Assembly (NCBI RefSeq): GCF_029840635.1
Contig: NZ_JAOCCU010000017.1
Location: 1 to 64,000 of the forward strand
DNA length: 64,000 bases
Source: Mitsuaria sp. GD03876
GTDB taxonomy: Bacteria; Pseudomonadota; Gammaproteobacteria; Burkholderiales; Burkholderiaceae_C
Direction: 5' to 3'
How positions within the stretch are numbered: the stretch's first letter is position 1; every line of letters starts with the position of its first letter. Under the pieces are notes generated by a model that did no database searches, was not told the DNA's origin, and saw only the letters and a program-made list of their open reading frames with translations. Both the position numbers and the translations under genes were made by a program. Positions 15,954 to 23,990 of the stretch are shown in pieces.

Positions 15954-16370
15954 ATGACGACGATGCCCACCCCTTTGCCCATTCCCCAACTGCTGGATGA
16001 ATGGCTCAAATGGGCCGAGTGGATCAGCACGCCGGAGCCCCGCGCGGATGGCTCCGCGCTCACGGGATGGGACGAGTTCGAATGGATCACGCGCGACCGC
16101 CCTGAGCACGCATGGGCCGCCATCCTGGCTGCCGTTCGCGATCCTCGTTGCACGCCCTACCTCAATACATTGGCCGCAGGCCCCATGGAGGATCTCCTCT
16201 CGTATCACGGCGCGCTCTTCATCGACCGGGTCGAAGCGCAAGCCCGCTCGGATCCTCGATTCGCCTCATTCCTGGGCGGCGTGTGGCGCTTCGAGATGAC
16301 GGACGACGTCTGGGCGCGGGTGCAGGCGGTTTGGGACCGCCGCGGCTGGGACGGCATCCCATCCGAATGA
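15954..16370 (+). CDS. DUF6869-like small protein
   Basis: 138 aa. LLDEWLKWAEWISTPEPR, PEHAWAAILAAVRDPRC and FEMTDDVWARVQAVWDRRGWDGIP resemble the small DUF6869 family, all-helical cytosolic proteins of unknown function found singly in many proteobacteria. It starts 4 nt after the preceding stop. Family assignment is by eye and moderately sure. It could be an orphan immunity-type or stress protein. Confidence 0.6.
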   Translation: MTTMPTPLPIPQLLDEWLKWAEWISTPEPRADGSALTGWDEFEWITRDRPEHAWAAILAAVRDPRCTPYLNTLAAGPMEDLLSYHGALFIDRVEAQARSDPRFASFLGGVWRFEMTDDVWARVQAVWDRRGWDGIPSE

Positions 16371-16399
16371 GCGCGCCCTCGCCGCCGCGCATGAACGTC

Positions 16400-16413
16400 T
16401 GAAAGCGCTCCCT
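16400..16413. promoter_or_regulatory. possible degenerate LacI-type operator before the GMC gene
   Basis: TGAAAGCGCTCCCT matches 11 of 14 positions of the perfect palindrome TGAAAGCGCTTTCA found before the GH16 gene (23176-23189). It lies 37 bp before the GMC start. One arm is intact, the other is not, so this is tentative. Confidence 0.3.
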
Positions 16414-16450
16414 CCAATGGCACACTCCGCCGACTCTTCCTGGAGGGCGC

Positions 16451-18262
16451 ATGGGTTTTGTGACGACGCGCACCATGGCGCGCGACTACGACGTCATCGT
16501 CGTCGGCTCGGGTGCCGGCGGGGGCCAGACGGCCTACACGCTGGCGCTGGAAGGCGTGAAGGTGCTGATGCTGGAAGCCGGCCGCTACTACGACTTCCGC
16601 ACCGAGACCCCGATGTTCCAGGCCTCGCACGACGCGCCGCTGCGCGGTGCCAGCACGCCGGACAAGCCCTTCGGTTTCTATGACGCCACCGTCGACGGCG
16701 GCTGGCAGGTGCCGGGCGAGCCCTACACCCAGGCCTCCGACAACGAGGAACAGCGCTTCGACTGGTGGCGCGCCCGCATGCTCGGCGGCCGCACCAACCA
16801 CTGGGGCCGCATCGCGCTGCGCAACGGCCCTTACGACTTCAAGCCGCATCGCCGCGATGGCCTGGGCTTCGACTGGCCCATCGGCTACGACGACCTCGCG
16901 CCGTACTACGACAAGGTCGAGATGCTCGTGGGCATCTACGGCAGCAACGAGGGCCTGGAGAACACACCCGATTCGCCCGACGGCTGCCTGCTGCCCGCAC
17001 CGGCCGCGCGCGTCGGGGAACGCCTCATCGCCCAGCGCGCCGGCCAGCTGGGCATTCCCGTCGTGCCGATCCACCGCGCTGTCCTGACCGCCAAGCTCGA
17101 CGACACCCGCATCCCCGCCTTGCTGCATCCCGGCAACACGCGCGCGCAGGCGCTGGTCGCGCAATCCATGCGCGATCGCGCCGCCTGCTTCTGGGCCACG
17201 CCCTGCCTGCGCGGCTGCTCCATCGGCGCGACCTATCAGAGCCCCGCCGTGCACCTGCCGCCGGCGCTCGCCAGCGGCCACCTCGACGTGCTGTGCGACG
17301 CCATGGTCTACGAGGTGACGACCAAGGACGGCAAGGCCAGCGGCGTGCGCTTCGTCGACCGCAAGAGCGGCAAGCACCTCGAGGCCAAGGGCCGCGCCGT
17401 GGTGCTCTCCGCCAGCGCCTGCGAGTCGGTGCGCATCCTGCTGAACAGCAAGTCAGGCGCGTATCCCCAAGGCCTGGCCAACAGCAGCGGCAAGGTCGGC
17501 AAGTACGTGATGGACACCGTTGGCAGCGACCTGTCCGGCCAGGTGCCGCTGCTGGAGAACCTGCCGCCGCACAACGAGGACGGCGCCGGCGGCTCCCACA
17601 TGTATGCCCCGTGGTGGCTGTACGGCAAGCAGGGCGCGAAATGGGCCGAGGGCCTCGGATTCCCTCGCGGTTATCACATCGAGCTGGGCACCGGCCGTCG
17701 CATGCCCGGCGCGAGCACCGGCGCGAATCTCGAGTGGCTGACGAAGGGCAGCTACGGCGCGAAGTTCAAGCAGGACGTGCGGCGCACCTTCGGCTCCTTC
17801 GTCTACTTCGCCGGCCGCGGCGAGATGATCCCCAACGAGGCGTCCTTCTGCGAGATCGACCCGACGACGAAGGACCGTTTCGGCATCCCCGTGCTGCGTT
17901 TCCACTGGCGATGGGCCGAGCACGAGACCCGCCAGGCCGCGCACATGCAGAAGACCTTCGCGGAGATCGTCGGCGCGATGGGCGGCCGGGTGCTCGACGG
18001 CGGGCCGGAGCTGGATGGCCGCAAGGCGATCGCCCCGGGCGGCTCGATCATTCACGAGGTCGGCGGCGCCATCATGGGCGCGGACGCCAGGACCTCCGTC
18101 ACCAACCGCTGGGGCCAGACCTGGGACGTGCCCAACCTGTTCCTCTCCGACGGGGCGCCCTTCGCCTCCAATGCGGACAAGAACCCCACGCTGACCATCA
18201 TGGCGCTGGCCTGGCGCCAGGCCGATCACATCGTCGACCGCTTCCGCCGGAAGGAGCTCTGA
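16451..18262 (+). CDS. GMC-family FAD oxidoreductase, candidate glucoside 3-dehydrogenase catalytic subunit
   Basis: 603 aa. The FAD dinucleotide motif is DYDVIVVGSGAGGGQTAYTLALEG (residues ~12-35), followed by MLEAGRYY, MLGGRTNHWGRIALR (GMC signature region) and C-terminal FLSDGAPFASNADKNPTLTIMALAWRQADHI with the catalytic His/Asn area. Length and the two following genes (gluconate-dehydrogenase-subunit-3-like and DUF1080) match periplasmic glucoside/disaccharide 3-dehydrogenase systems that oxidise the C3 hydroxyl of sugars. There is no signal peptide, as expected if the Tat signal is on the small subunit. Substrate is inferred from context. Confidence 0.82.
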   Translation: MGFVTTRTMARDYDVIVVGSGAGGGQTAYTLALEGVKVLMLEAGRYYDFRTETPMFQASHDAPLRGASTPDKPFGFYDATVDGGWQVPGEPYTQASDNEEQRFDWWRARMLGGRTNHWGRIALRNGPYDFKPHRRDGLGFDWPIGYDDLAPYYDKVEMLVGIYGSNEGLENTPDSPDGCLLPAPAARVGERLIAQRAGQLGIPVVPIHRAVLTAKLDDTRIPALLHPGNTRAQALVAQSMRDRAACFWATPCLRGCSIGATYQSPAVHLPPALASGHLDVLCDAMVYEVTTKDGKASGVRFVDRKSGKHLEAKGRAVVLSASACESVRILLNSKSGAYPQGLANSSGKVGKYVMDTVGSDLSGQVPLLENLPPHNEDGAGGSHMYAPWWLYGKQGAKWAEGLGFPRGYHIELGTGRRMPGASTGANLEWLTKGSYGAKFKQDVRRTFGSFVYFAGRGEMIPNEASFCEIDPTTKDRFGIPVLRFHWRWAEHETRQAAHMQKTFAEIVGAMGGRVLDGGPELDGRKAIAPGGSIIHEVGGAIMGADARTSVTNRWGQTWDVPNLFLSDGAPFASNADKNPTLTIMALAWRQADHIVDRFRRKEL

Positions 18263-18264
18263 GC

Positions 18265-18900
18265 ATGGACCGCAGAACGACCCTGCAATGGATGCTGGCC
18301 GCGAGCGCGGCCTCGAGCCTCGACGTGTCGGCCGGCGCCACGCCCGCGAAGCGCAAGGCCGGCAAGGGCGGCAAGCCCACCGGCTACGGCACGGACCCGT
18401 TGCTGACGAAGTCCTACCAGAGCGGCGACCTGTGGCCACTGACCTTCGACGCCGCGCAGAACCGCACCGCGCAGGTGCTGTGCGGCCTGATCATCCCGGC
18501 CGACGACCGGTCGCCCAGCGCGGCGCAGCTGCAGGTGCATCGCTTCATCGACGAATGGATCAGCGCGCCGTATCCCAAGCAGGCCAAGGACAAGCCCCTC
18601 ATCGTGGACGGCCTGGCCTGGCTGGAGGCCGAGAGCGCGAGGCGCTTCGGCGGCCTGCGCTTCGACCAGCTCGACGTGGCCCAGCAGTCGCGCATCGCCG
18701 ACGACATCTGCTGGACCGAGAGCGCCCGCCCCGAGTTCGCCGCCGCCGCGCATTTCTTCAAGCGTTTCCGCGACCTGACCGCCGGCGGTTTCTACACGAC
18801 GCCCGACGGCATGAAGGACGTGGGCTACGTCGGCAACATTCCCTCCGTCACCTTCGACGGCCCGCCCCTCAAGGTCCTGCAGATCGTTGGAGTCGCCTGA
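18265..18900 (+). CDS. gluconate 2-dehydrogenase subunit 3-like small subunit with Tat-type signal
   Basis: 211 aa. The N-terminus MDRRTTLQWMLAASAASSL is a short twin-arginine-like signal; the complex may be exported folded with the FAD subunit. The body contains AAQNRTAQVLCGLIIPADDRSPSA and HFFKRFRDLTAGGFYTTPDGMKDVGYVGN, typical of the subunit-3 family that stabilises GMC dehydrogenases. It begins 2 nt after the catalytic-subunit stop. A cytochrome c subunit, often third in such complexes, is absent here and must be encoded elsewhere if used. Confidence 0.85.
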   Translation: MDRRTTLQWMLAASAASSLDVSAGATPAKRKAGKGGKPTGYGTDPLLTKSYQSGDLWPLTFDAAQNRTAQVLCGLIIPADDRSPSAAQLQVHRFIDEWISAPYPKQAKDKPLIVDGLAWLEAESARRFGGLRFDQLDVAQQSRIADDICWTESARPEFAAAAHFFKRFRDLTAGGFYTTPDGMKDVGYVGNIPSVTFDGPPLKVLQIVGVA

Positions 18901-19562
18901 TGCGCCTTGCCCCCGTCGCGGCCGCCGCCGCCCTCATCCTGTCCGCCACCGCCCACGCCGCCGACATGCCCAACACGCTCACCGCCGAAGAATCCGCCGC
19001 CGGCTGGCAACTGCTGTTCGACGGCAAGAGCCTGGAGCACTGGCGCGCCAGCGACCAGCCCGGATCGTTCAGCGTGAAGGACGGCGCGATCGTCGTCCGC
19101 GGTCCGCGCTCGCACCTGTTCTACATGGGGCCGGTGCAGCAGCACGACTTCAGGAACTTCGAGCTGAAGGTCGACGTGATGACCTTCCCGAAGGCCAATT
19201 CGGGGGTGTACTTCCACACGAAGTGGCAGGAGGTGGGGTGGCCCGAACTCGGCTACGAGGTGCAGGTGAACAACTCCCACAGCGATCCCAGCCGCACGGG
19301 CGGGTTGTGGGGGGTGCAGGACTACCTGAAGGTCGTGTCGCCGGACCAGCAGTGGTTCACGCTGACCGTGCGCGTGGAGGGCAAGCACGTCACCACCTTC
19401 GTCAACAGCGAGAAGACGGCCGACTACACCGAGGAATCGCCGATCGTCCGCAAGAAGGGCCTGGAGAAGCGCTACCTGGCCAGCGGCACCTTCGCGCTGC
19501 AGGGCCACGACCCGGAGAGCGAGGCGCACTTCAGGAACATCAAGGTGAGGGTGCTGCCGTGA
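18900..19562 (+). CDS. DUF1080 (3-keto-disaccharide hydrolase-like) secreted protein
   Basis: 220 aa. Signal peptide 1-20 (LAPVAAAAALILSATAHA, cleaved before ADMPN). The mature protein is a concanavalin-like DUF1080 domain: GWQLLFDGKSLEHWR, GAIVVRGPRSHLFY, NFELKVDVMTFPKANSGVYFH, YEVQVNNSHSDPSRTGGLWG and FALQGHDPESEAHFRNIKVRVL. Members cleave 3-keto-glycosides made by glucoside 3-dehydrogenases. The ATG overlaps the small-subunit stop (TGATG), so oxidation and cleavage genes are coupled. The product would be a 3-keto-sugar plus aglycone. Confidence 0.88.
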   Translation: MRLAPVAAAAALILSATAHAADMPNTLTAEESAAGWQLLFDGKSLEHWRASDQPGSFSVKDGAIVVRGPRSHLFYMGPVQQHDFRNFELKVDVMTFPKANSGVYFHTKWQEVGWPELGYEVQVNNSHSDPSRTGGLWGVQDYLKVVSPDQQWFTLTVRVEGKHVTTFVNSEKTADYTEESPIVRKKGLEKRYLASGTFALQGHDPESEAHFRNIKVRVLP

Positions 19563-19581
19563 GAAGTGATCCAGCCTGACG

Positions 19582-19760
19582 ATGACCACGCTGGTTCTTC
19601 TCCCCGGCATGGATGGCACCGGGACGTTGTTCCAACCGCTCATCGACGCGTTGTCGGGGAGCATGGCCATCAAGGTAGTGGCTTACCCCCTGGCCGGGCC
19701 AAACGGATATGACGTCCTTCAAGGCTTTGCCGAGGAGGTGCTCCGGCTTCCTCATCGCTG
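19582..19760 (+). pseudogene. truncated alpha/beta hydrolase remnant
   Basis: The first ~59 codons read MTTLVLLPGMDGTGTLFQPL, then VVAYPLAGPNGYDVLQGFAEEVL, which is the N-terminal strand, HG-loop equivalent and first helix of a known alpha/beta-hydrolase group. The GxSxG nucleophile region that should follow is missing; after about 19760 the frame continues to 19968 as unrelated sequence antisense to the RRM gene. It appears to be a 3'-deleted gene, the break joining it to the RRM downstream region. Confidence 0.65.
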
Positions 19761-19840
19761 CCTGCTCACCAGCCATTCCGCCAAGTGCCCGCGACGCAAT
19801 GCCGACTCGAGAGAGCCGGCCCTTGCCGGGCCGATGCGCC

Positions 19841-20194
19841 TCAATAGCGGCCGCCGCCAAATCCGCCTGACCCGTATCCCACGTCGGAACGCTTGGTCGC
19901 GCGGAACTCCCCCTGCTGTGGGCGCGCGTCCGCACGCTTCTCCGCGTCGCGAGGGCGCGCCAGGCTGACCACGATCGAGCGTCCTTGCACCGACACGCCG
20001 TGCAAGCCCGCGATGGCCGCTTCGGCCCCTTCGGCCGACTTCATTTCCACGAACCCGAAGCCCTTCGAGGTGCCGGTGTCGCGGTCCATCATCACCTTGG
20101 CCGAGGCGACGTCGCCGAACTCCGAGAAGTTGCTGCGGAGGGTGTCGTCCGTCACCGAGTAGGGCAGGTTGCCCACGTAGATCTTGCTGCTCAT
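19841..20194 (-). CDS. RRM-domain RNA-binding protein
   Basis: 117 aa. One RRM with RNP2 IYVGNL (5-10) and RNP1 KGFGFVEM (44-51), then a basic linker and short Gly-rich tail (YGSGGFGGGRY). Bacterial RRM proteins of this size are common in betaproteobacteria and cyanobacteria, bind single-stranded RNA and are often cold- or stress-induced. It follows a long structured leader. A GC-rich hairpin (19817-19833) lies just downstream without a T-run. Confidence 0.93.
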   Translation of the reverse strand: MSSKIYVGNLPYSVTDDTLRSNFSEFGDVASAKVMMDRDTGTSKGFGFVEMKSAEGAEAAIAGLHGVSVQGRSIVVSLARPRDAEKRADARPQQGEFRATKRSDVGYGSGGFGGGRY

Positions 20195-20528
20195 GCAAAG
20201 AGCCTTTCTTCATGCTTGATTGGCGTGCCGCTGGGATCGATGTCCCCGTCGTGTTGGTGACGTGCGGGAGGCCGGGCGGCGAGGCGCCGGGCGGCATCAC
20301 GGGACGCAAACGTCCCGGGCATCGGTGCGATGCAGGGTGGTGCATCGAATGCGTTCAGCCGAACCCCGTGGGGTCGAATGACGCGAGGCATTGAAACACG
20401 GATCCGATCGTCGCGAGATTTATCTTTTTCGGGTCGAAGCAGCAAAGACCCGTGGCCAGCCAAGCGGTGATCTGGGCGTCATACGCGCTGGATAGGCTGT
20501 CCGTGACGAACGGCTCCTTGGAGGTGCG
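20195..20528. promoter_or_regulatory. intergenic region: leader of the RRM gene and promoter of the HlyIII gene
   Basis: 334 bp with no gene. On the RRM side it contains a perfect hairpin, CGGGACG (20300-20306) / CGTCCCG (20311-20317) with a CAAA loop, and further GC-rich stems, so the RRM mRNA probably has a long structured leader. An AT-rich patch (20390-20430) may hold promoters. TTGGAGG at 20518-20524 is the ribosome site of the HlyIII gene. Confidence 0.45.
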
Positions 20529-21143
20529 ATGTACCGCGGCGAGCGCCTGAATGCTGCGACCCACCTGGCCGGCCTGCTCGCGGCGTTGCCGGCGACGGCC
20601 TGGTTGGTGGTTCAAGCGCTGGACACCGGCAGCCTGCGTCGCGTCGCGGCGGTGGGTGTCTTCGGCGCGGCGCTCGTCGCCGTCTTCGCGGCATCGACCT
20701 TGTGCCACAGCACCCGGGGGCGCGCGCAGCAATTCTGGGCACGCGCCGACCACTGCGCGATCTTCCTGCTGATCGCCGGCACCGCGACGCCGTTCGCGCT
20801 GCTGTCGGGGCGTGGCTCGGCGGACTGGGCGCTGCTTGCCGGCGTGTGGGCCGTGGCGCTCACCGGATCGGTGCTCTCGCTGTTTGGCCGACGGGAGCGG
20901 CCCATGCTCGGGGTGTACCTCGCGAGCGGATGGATGGCGACCCTCGCCTGCGTTCCGGCGCTGGCGCAGGCCTCGCGCGGCTCGCTGGGGCTGTTCCTGG
21001 CGGGCGCGGGTCTCTACACCGCAGGCACCTACTTCTTCGTCAATCCCGGCCGGAGGCAGCACGCGCACGGCATCTGGCACCTCTTCGTCGTCGCCGGAAG
21101 CGGCGCGCACTTTGGCGCTGTCATGGCTTGCGTGCTGCCTTAG
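20529..21143 (+). CDS. hemolysin III / PAQR-family membrane protein
   Basis: 204 aa with seven predicted membrane helices. Motifs of the HlyIII/PAQR family are seen: ERLNAATHLAGLLAAL at the N-terminus, STLCHSTRG, ADHCAIFLLIAGTATPFALL and the C-terminal HGIWHLFVVAGSGAHF, which carry the three zinc-binding His and the Ser/Asp hydrolase residues. Family members are ceramidase-like membrane hydrolases or stress proteins; the haemolysin name is historical. It ends at a bidirectional terminator. Confidence 0.92.
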   Translation: MYRGERLNAATHLAGLLAALPATAWLVVQALDTGSLRRVAAVGVFGAALVAVFAASTLCHSTRGRAQQFWARADHCAIFLLIAGTATPFALLSGRGSADWALLAGVWAVALTGSVLSLFGRRERPMLGVYLASGWMATLACVPALAQASRGSLGLFLAGAGLYTAGTYFFVNPGRRQHAHGIWHLFVVAGSGAHFGAVMACVLP

Positions 21144-21218
21144 CGTCGATGGACGCAGGTCGATGAGCCTCCGGACGCCGCGCGTTCATGGGGATGTTCA
21201 GCGCCATCCAAACGCAAG

Positions 21219-21243
21219 AACGCCCGGCAAGCCGGGCGTTCCA
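21219..21243. terminator. bidirectional intrinsic terminator, copy 2
   Basis: Stem AACGCCCGG (21219-21227) / CCGGGCGTT (21232-21240), loop CAAG, identical over 22 bp to the one at 11991-12012. It lies between the convergent HlyIII and GH16 genes. Confidence 0.88.
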
Positions 21244-21275
21244 CTTGATGCGGTCGCGACGCGACGAGCGCCGCC

Positions 21276-23042
21276 TTACTTCAGCGTGTAGCTCTGCTGC
21301 GCCGAGTCATACGCCCCGTTGCGCACCGGATCCCAGTACGTGAAGCTGTAGCGCACGACGTCGCCCTTCTTCAGTCCGGTGACCGTGTACGCGTTCCCGC
21401 TGCCTTCCTTGAGCATCCGCACGTTCAGCTGGCCACCGCCGTTGACCGTGTAATGCACGTCCGCCCAGGTCCCCGTCGGCTCCGTGAACTTCACCGTCGT
21501 GGCCGTCGGCTGCGTGATGCCTGCAGGCGTCGGCTGGGTCGGCGGCTCCGTCGTCGTCGTGCCCGAGTCCCACACCACGTCGTCGATCGCGAACTGGAAC
21601 GCCGAGGCCGGCATCCGGTTGTTGTCGCTCGAGATCATGAAGATGTCCGCGATCGACTGCAGCGCCACCTTCGGCCCGATCAGCGTCGACACCGGGATCG
21701 TCGCCGTCGCCCACTCGCCGTTGCGCACCAGCCCGAACGCCGTCGTGTTGGCCGGGAAGTTCACCCACGACTGATTCGTGTAGGTGTCCCCGATGCCGAT
21801 GTTGAACGACACGTCCGCCGGGATCTTGATCCGGAACTTCACGTTGCCGTTGCGGAAGTTGGTCAGGTCCCGGATCTGCCGCGACTGGATGCCGCCGCCG
21901 AACCACTGCCCCGGCGTGTTGTAGCTCCACGCGATCACGTTCGTGCCCTCGTACGGCTGGATGTTGCCGGCCCCGGACGACGCGGCATTCCACAGGAAGA
22001 TGTCGGACGTGCTGCCCGCCACCAGCTTGTTGTTCACCACTGTGTTGTCGGTGAACACGCCGAACTTTCCGACCTCCGGCACCACCTGGCTGCCCAGCTT
22101 CACCTCGCCCTTGCCGTCGAGCTCATACACGCGGACATAGTCCACGTACATCGTCGCCGGCAGCGGCGCGCTGACCTGCGACGGATTCGCCGCGTCGGTG
22201 AAGTTGCCGCCCACCGCCAGGTTCAGCAGCAGGTAGAACGGCGCCTGCAGCGCCGGCGAGTTCACCGGCAGCGGCGCGTCGTACATGTCGTGCTCGCCGT
22301 CGTTGTCCACGACCGTGAAGCGCATCTGCGTGTCGGTCCAGTAGAAGCGGTACTTGACGAAGCGATTCGCCAGCGACACCTGCGGCTTGTACCAATTCTT
22401 GGTCTGCCACGCCGTCGAGGCCGCGCACGACTCGTTGCCCGGCACGCAGGCCGCCTGCGCCCAGGTGATCACGTTGGAGCCGATGAAGTAGTCCGCCGAC
22501 GGCGCCCCCGCGGCCGCCCAGGCCGACGCGCGGTGGCCCTGCTCCATGATGTCGATCTCGCCCTTGCGCGGCCAGGTCTGCGGGCTGGTGCCCAGCATCC
22601 ACGCCGCCGGCCACAGGCCCGTCGTCACCTGCGGCGAGGCCATGCGGATCTCGATCATCCCGTACTGCACCTGCACCTTGCCGTAGGAATCGACCTTGCC
22701 CGAGGTGAACTGGTTGCTGCCGATCGTCTCCCGCAACGCGCGGATCGCCAGCGCCCGCGTGCCGGGCTCGAAGGGCACGTCGGCGATCGACAGGTTGTTG
22801 GGCCGGTAGTACTCGAGCTCCGCGTTGCCGTAGCCGCAGAGGTTGATCTGGCAGCCGTTGCCGTCGAAGGTCGTCCACACGTTCGTGTTCAACGACGCCC
22901 CGTTGAACTCCTCCGACCACAGCAGGCGGCCGATGGTCGGGTTGGTGACGCTGGCCGTGGCCTGCGCGCCCGCGGTGACCAGCAAGCCCAACGCGGCGGC
23001 GCGCAGCAATCCCTGCGCGTCAAGGCGGTTCTGAAGTCCCAT
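21276..23042 (-). CDS. secreted modular GH16 endo-beta-1,3-glucanase with two accessory domains
   Basis: 588 aa. Signal peptide ~1-30 (LLRAAALGLLVTAGAQATA). GH16 domain ~35-310 with KGEIDIMEQGH: nucleophile Glu162, Asp164, acid/base Glu167, as in laminarinases/lichenases. A second beta-sandwich (~320-500, FGVFTDNTVVNNKLVAGS to FAIDDVVWDSG) resembles the galactose-binding domain appended to bacterial glucanases. After a TTTEPPTQPTP linker, the last ~75 residues (TWADVHYTVNGGGQLNVRML) look like a CBM56-type beta-1,3-glucan-binding module. It would attack fungal or oomycete wall glucan. A perfect LacI-type operator is 134 bp upstream. Confidence 0.9.
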   Translation of the reverse strand: MGLQNRLDAQGLLRAAALGLLVTAGAQATASVTNPTIGRLLWSEEFNGASLNTNVWTTFDGNGCQINLCGYGNAELEYYRPNNLSIADVPFEPGTRALAIRALRETIGSNQFTSGKVDSYGKVQVQYGMIEIRMASPQVTTGLWPAAWMLGTSPQTWPRKGEIDIMEQGHRASAWAAAGAPSADYFIGSNVITWAQAACVPGNESCAASTAWQTKNWYKPQVSLANRFVKYRFYWTDTQMRFTVVDNDGEHDMYDAPLPVNSPALQAPFYLLLNLAVGGNFTDAANPSQVSAPLPATMYVDYVRVYELDGKGEVKLGSQVVPEVGKFGVFTDNTVVNNKLVAGSTSDIFLWNAASSGAGNIQPYEGTNVIAWSYNTPGQWFGGGIQSRQIRDLTNFRNGNVKFRIKIPADVSFNIGIGDTYTNQSWVNFPANTTAFGLVRNGEWATATIPVSTLIGPKVALQSIADIFMISSDNNRMPASAFQFAIDDVVWDSGTTTTEPPTQPTPAGITQPTATTVKFTEPTGTWADVHYTVNGGGQLNVRMLKEGSGNAYTVTGLKKGDVVRYSFTYWDPVRNGAYDSAQQSYTLK

Positions 23043-23175
23043 TCATGTCTCCAAGAAATGTTGTCGATGTGTGCGGGAGGGCACCGATCGGCGCGATCCG
23101 GCCAGCGTTCTGCGACGCTCGTCCAGGTCCGCGACTTCTCCAGCCGTGGCAATCCTAGGCAAGATCGGCGAATTC

Positions 23176-23189
23176 TGAAAGCGCTTTCA
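23176..23189. promoter_or_regulatory. palindromic LacI-family operator before GH16
   Basis: TGAAAGCGCTTTCA is a perfect 14-bp palindrome with the central CG step of LacI/CcpA-type operators. On the minus strand a TTGAAA hexamer overlaps its edge (23185-23190) and may be the -35 of the GH16 promoter, so binding would block transcription. The cognate regulator is not certain; the LacI protein at 41.6 kb is the only one in view. Confidence 0.65.
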
Positions 23190-23257
23190 AGAATTTGGGG
23201 TTTTCGATTGCAACGGCTTGAAAGCCAGCCCTCCCGGTCGACGGCGTCGCGTGGATA

Positions 23258-23281
23258 GAATGCGAACAATCCATCGCATTC
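23258..23281. promoter_or_regulatory. TetR operator, copy 1 (autoregulation)
   Basis: GAATGCGA (23258-23265), 8-bp spacer, TCGCATTC (23274-23281): an 8-bp perfect inverted repeat ending 10 bp before the tetR start. The inner 7-bp arms with the same spacing recur at 31825-31846 before the O-methyltransferase-efflux operon. Confidence 0.75.
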
Positions 23282-23291
23282 GAGCCCGCCC

Positions 23292-23990
23292 ATGTCCACG
23301 CGCCAGCCCCCGCAGATCTCGTCCCGGAAGCAGCCGAAGCAGGCGCGCTCGACCGAGCTGGTCGCCACCATCCTGGAGGCCGCCATCCAGGTCCTGGCCA
23401 AGGAAGGCGCCGCCCGCTTCACCACCGCGCGCGTCGCGGAGAAGGCGGGGGTCAGCGTGGGGTCGGTCTACCAGTACTTCCCCAACAAGGCCGCCATCCT
23501 GTTCCGGCTGCAGGCCGACGAATGGCGGGAGACTGCCGACCGGCTCGGCGGCATCCTCGAGGACGGGAAGAAACCGCCGCTGGAGCGGCTGCGGGTACTC
23601 GTGCAGGCCTTCATCAAGTCCGAGTGCGAGGAAGCCGACATGCGCGTCGCGCTGAACGACGCCGCCCCGCTGTACCGCGACGCGCCGGAAGCGCAGGAGG
23701 CCAAGTCGGCCATCCGCCTGATGATGGGCCGCTTCATGCGGGAAGCCGCGCCGCTGGCGTCCGAGCCCGAGCGGGACCTGGCCGGCGAGCTGGTGCTGAC
23801 CACGCTGAGCATGGTGGGCCACGACTTCTCGGCCAGCCCGCGCACGGCCGCGGAGATCAAGGCCTACGCCAACGCGGTCTCGGACATGTTCTGCGCCTAC
23901 ATCGGCAGCCTCGGGGCCGCGAAGCCCGCGGCCGCCGAGAAGGCCGCGGTCACCGCGAAGCCGAAGCCCAGCCGCCGCCCAAAGCCTTGA
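23292..23990 (+). CDS. TetR/AcrR-family repressor of the adjacent efflux operon
   Basis: 232 aa. The N-terminal HTH is complete (ATILEAAIQVLAKEGAARFTTARVAEKAGVSVGSVYQYFPNKAAIL), the family signature with the recognition helix GSVYQYF. The C-terminal ~160 residues are the ligand-binding helical domain, with a TetR_C-like pattern, and the last 25 residues are Lys/Pro/Ala-rich. The gene is convergent with the NodT gene and overlaps its end by 41 nt. The shared inverted repeat upstream of it and of the operon start makes local repression very likely; the ligand is probably a pump substrate. Confidence 0.92.
   Translation: MSTRQPPQISSRKQPKQARSTELVATILEAAIQVLAKEGAARFTTARVAEKAGVSVGSVYQYFPNKAAILFRLQADEWRETADRLGGILEDGKKPPLERLRVLVQAFIKSECEEADMRVALNDAAPLYRDAPEAQEAKSAIRLMMGRFMREAAPLASEPERDLAGELVLTTLSMVGHDFSASPRTAAEIKAYANAVSDMFCAYIGSLGAAKPAAAEKAAVTAKPKPSRRPKP

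Noticed and set aside
19817-19833. Rho-independent terminator of the RRM gene
   Set aside because: The hairpin is real (6-bp stem) but has no T-run on the minus strand, so it is not called.
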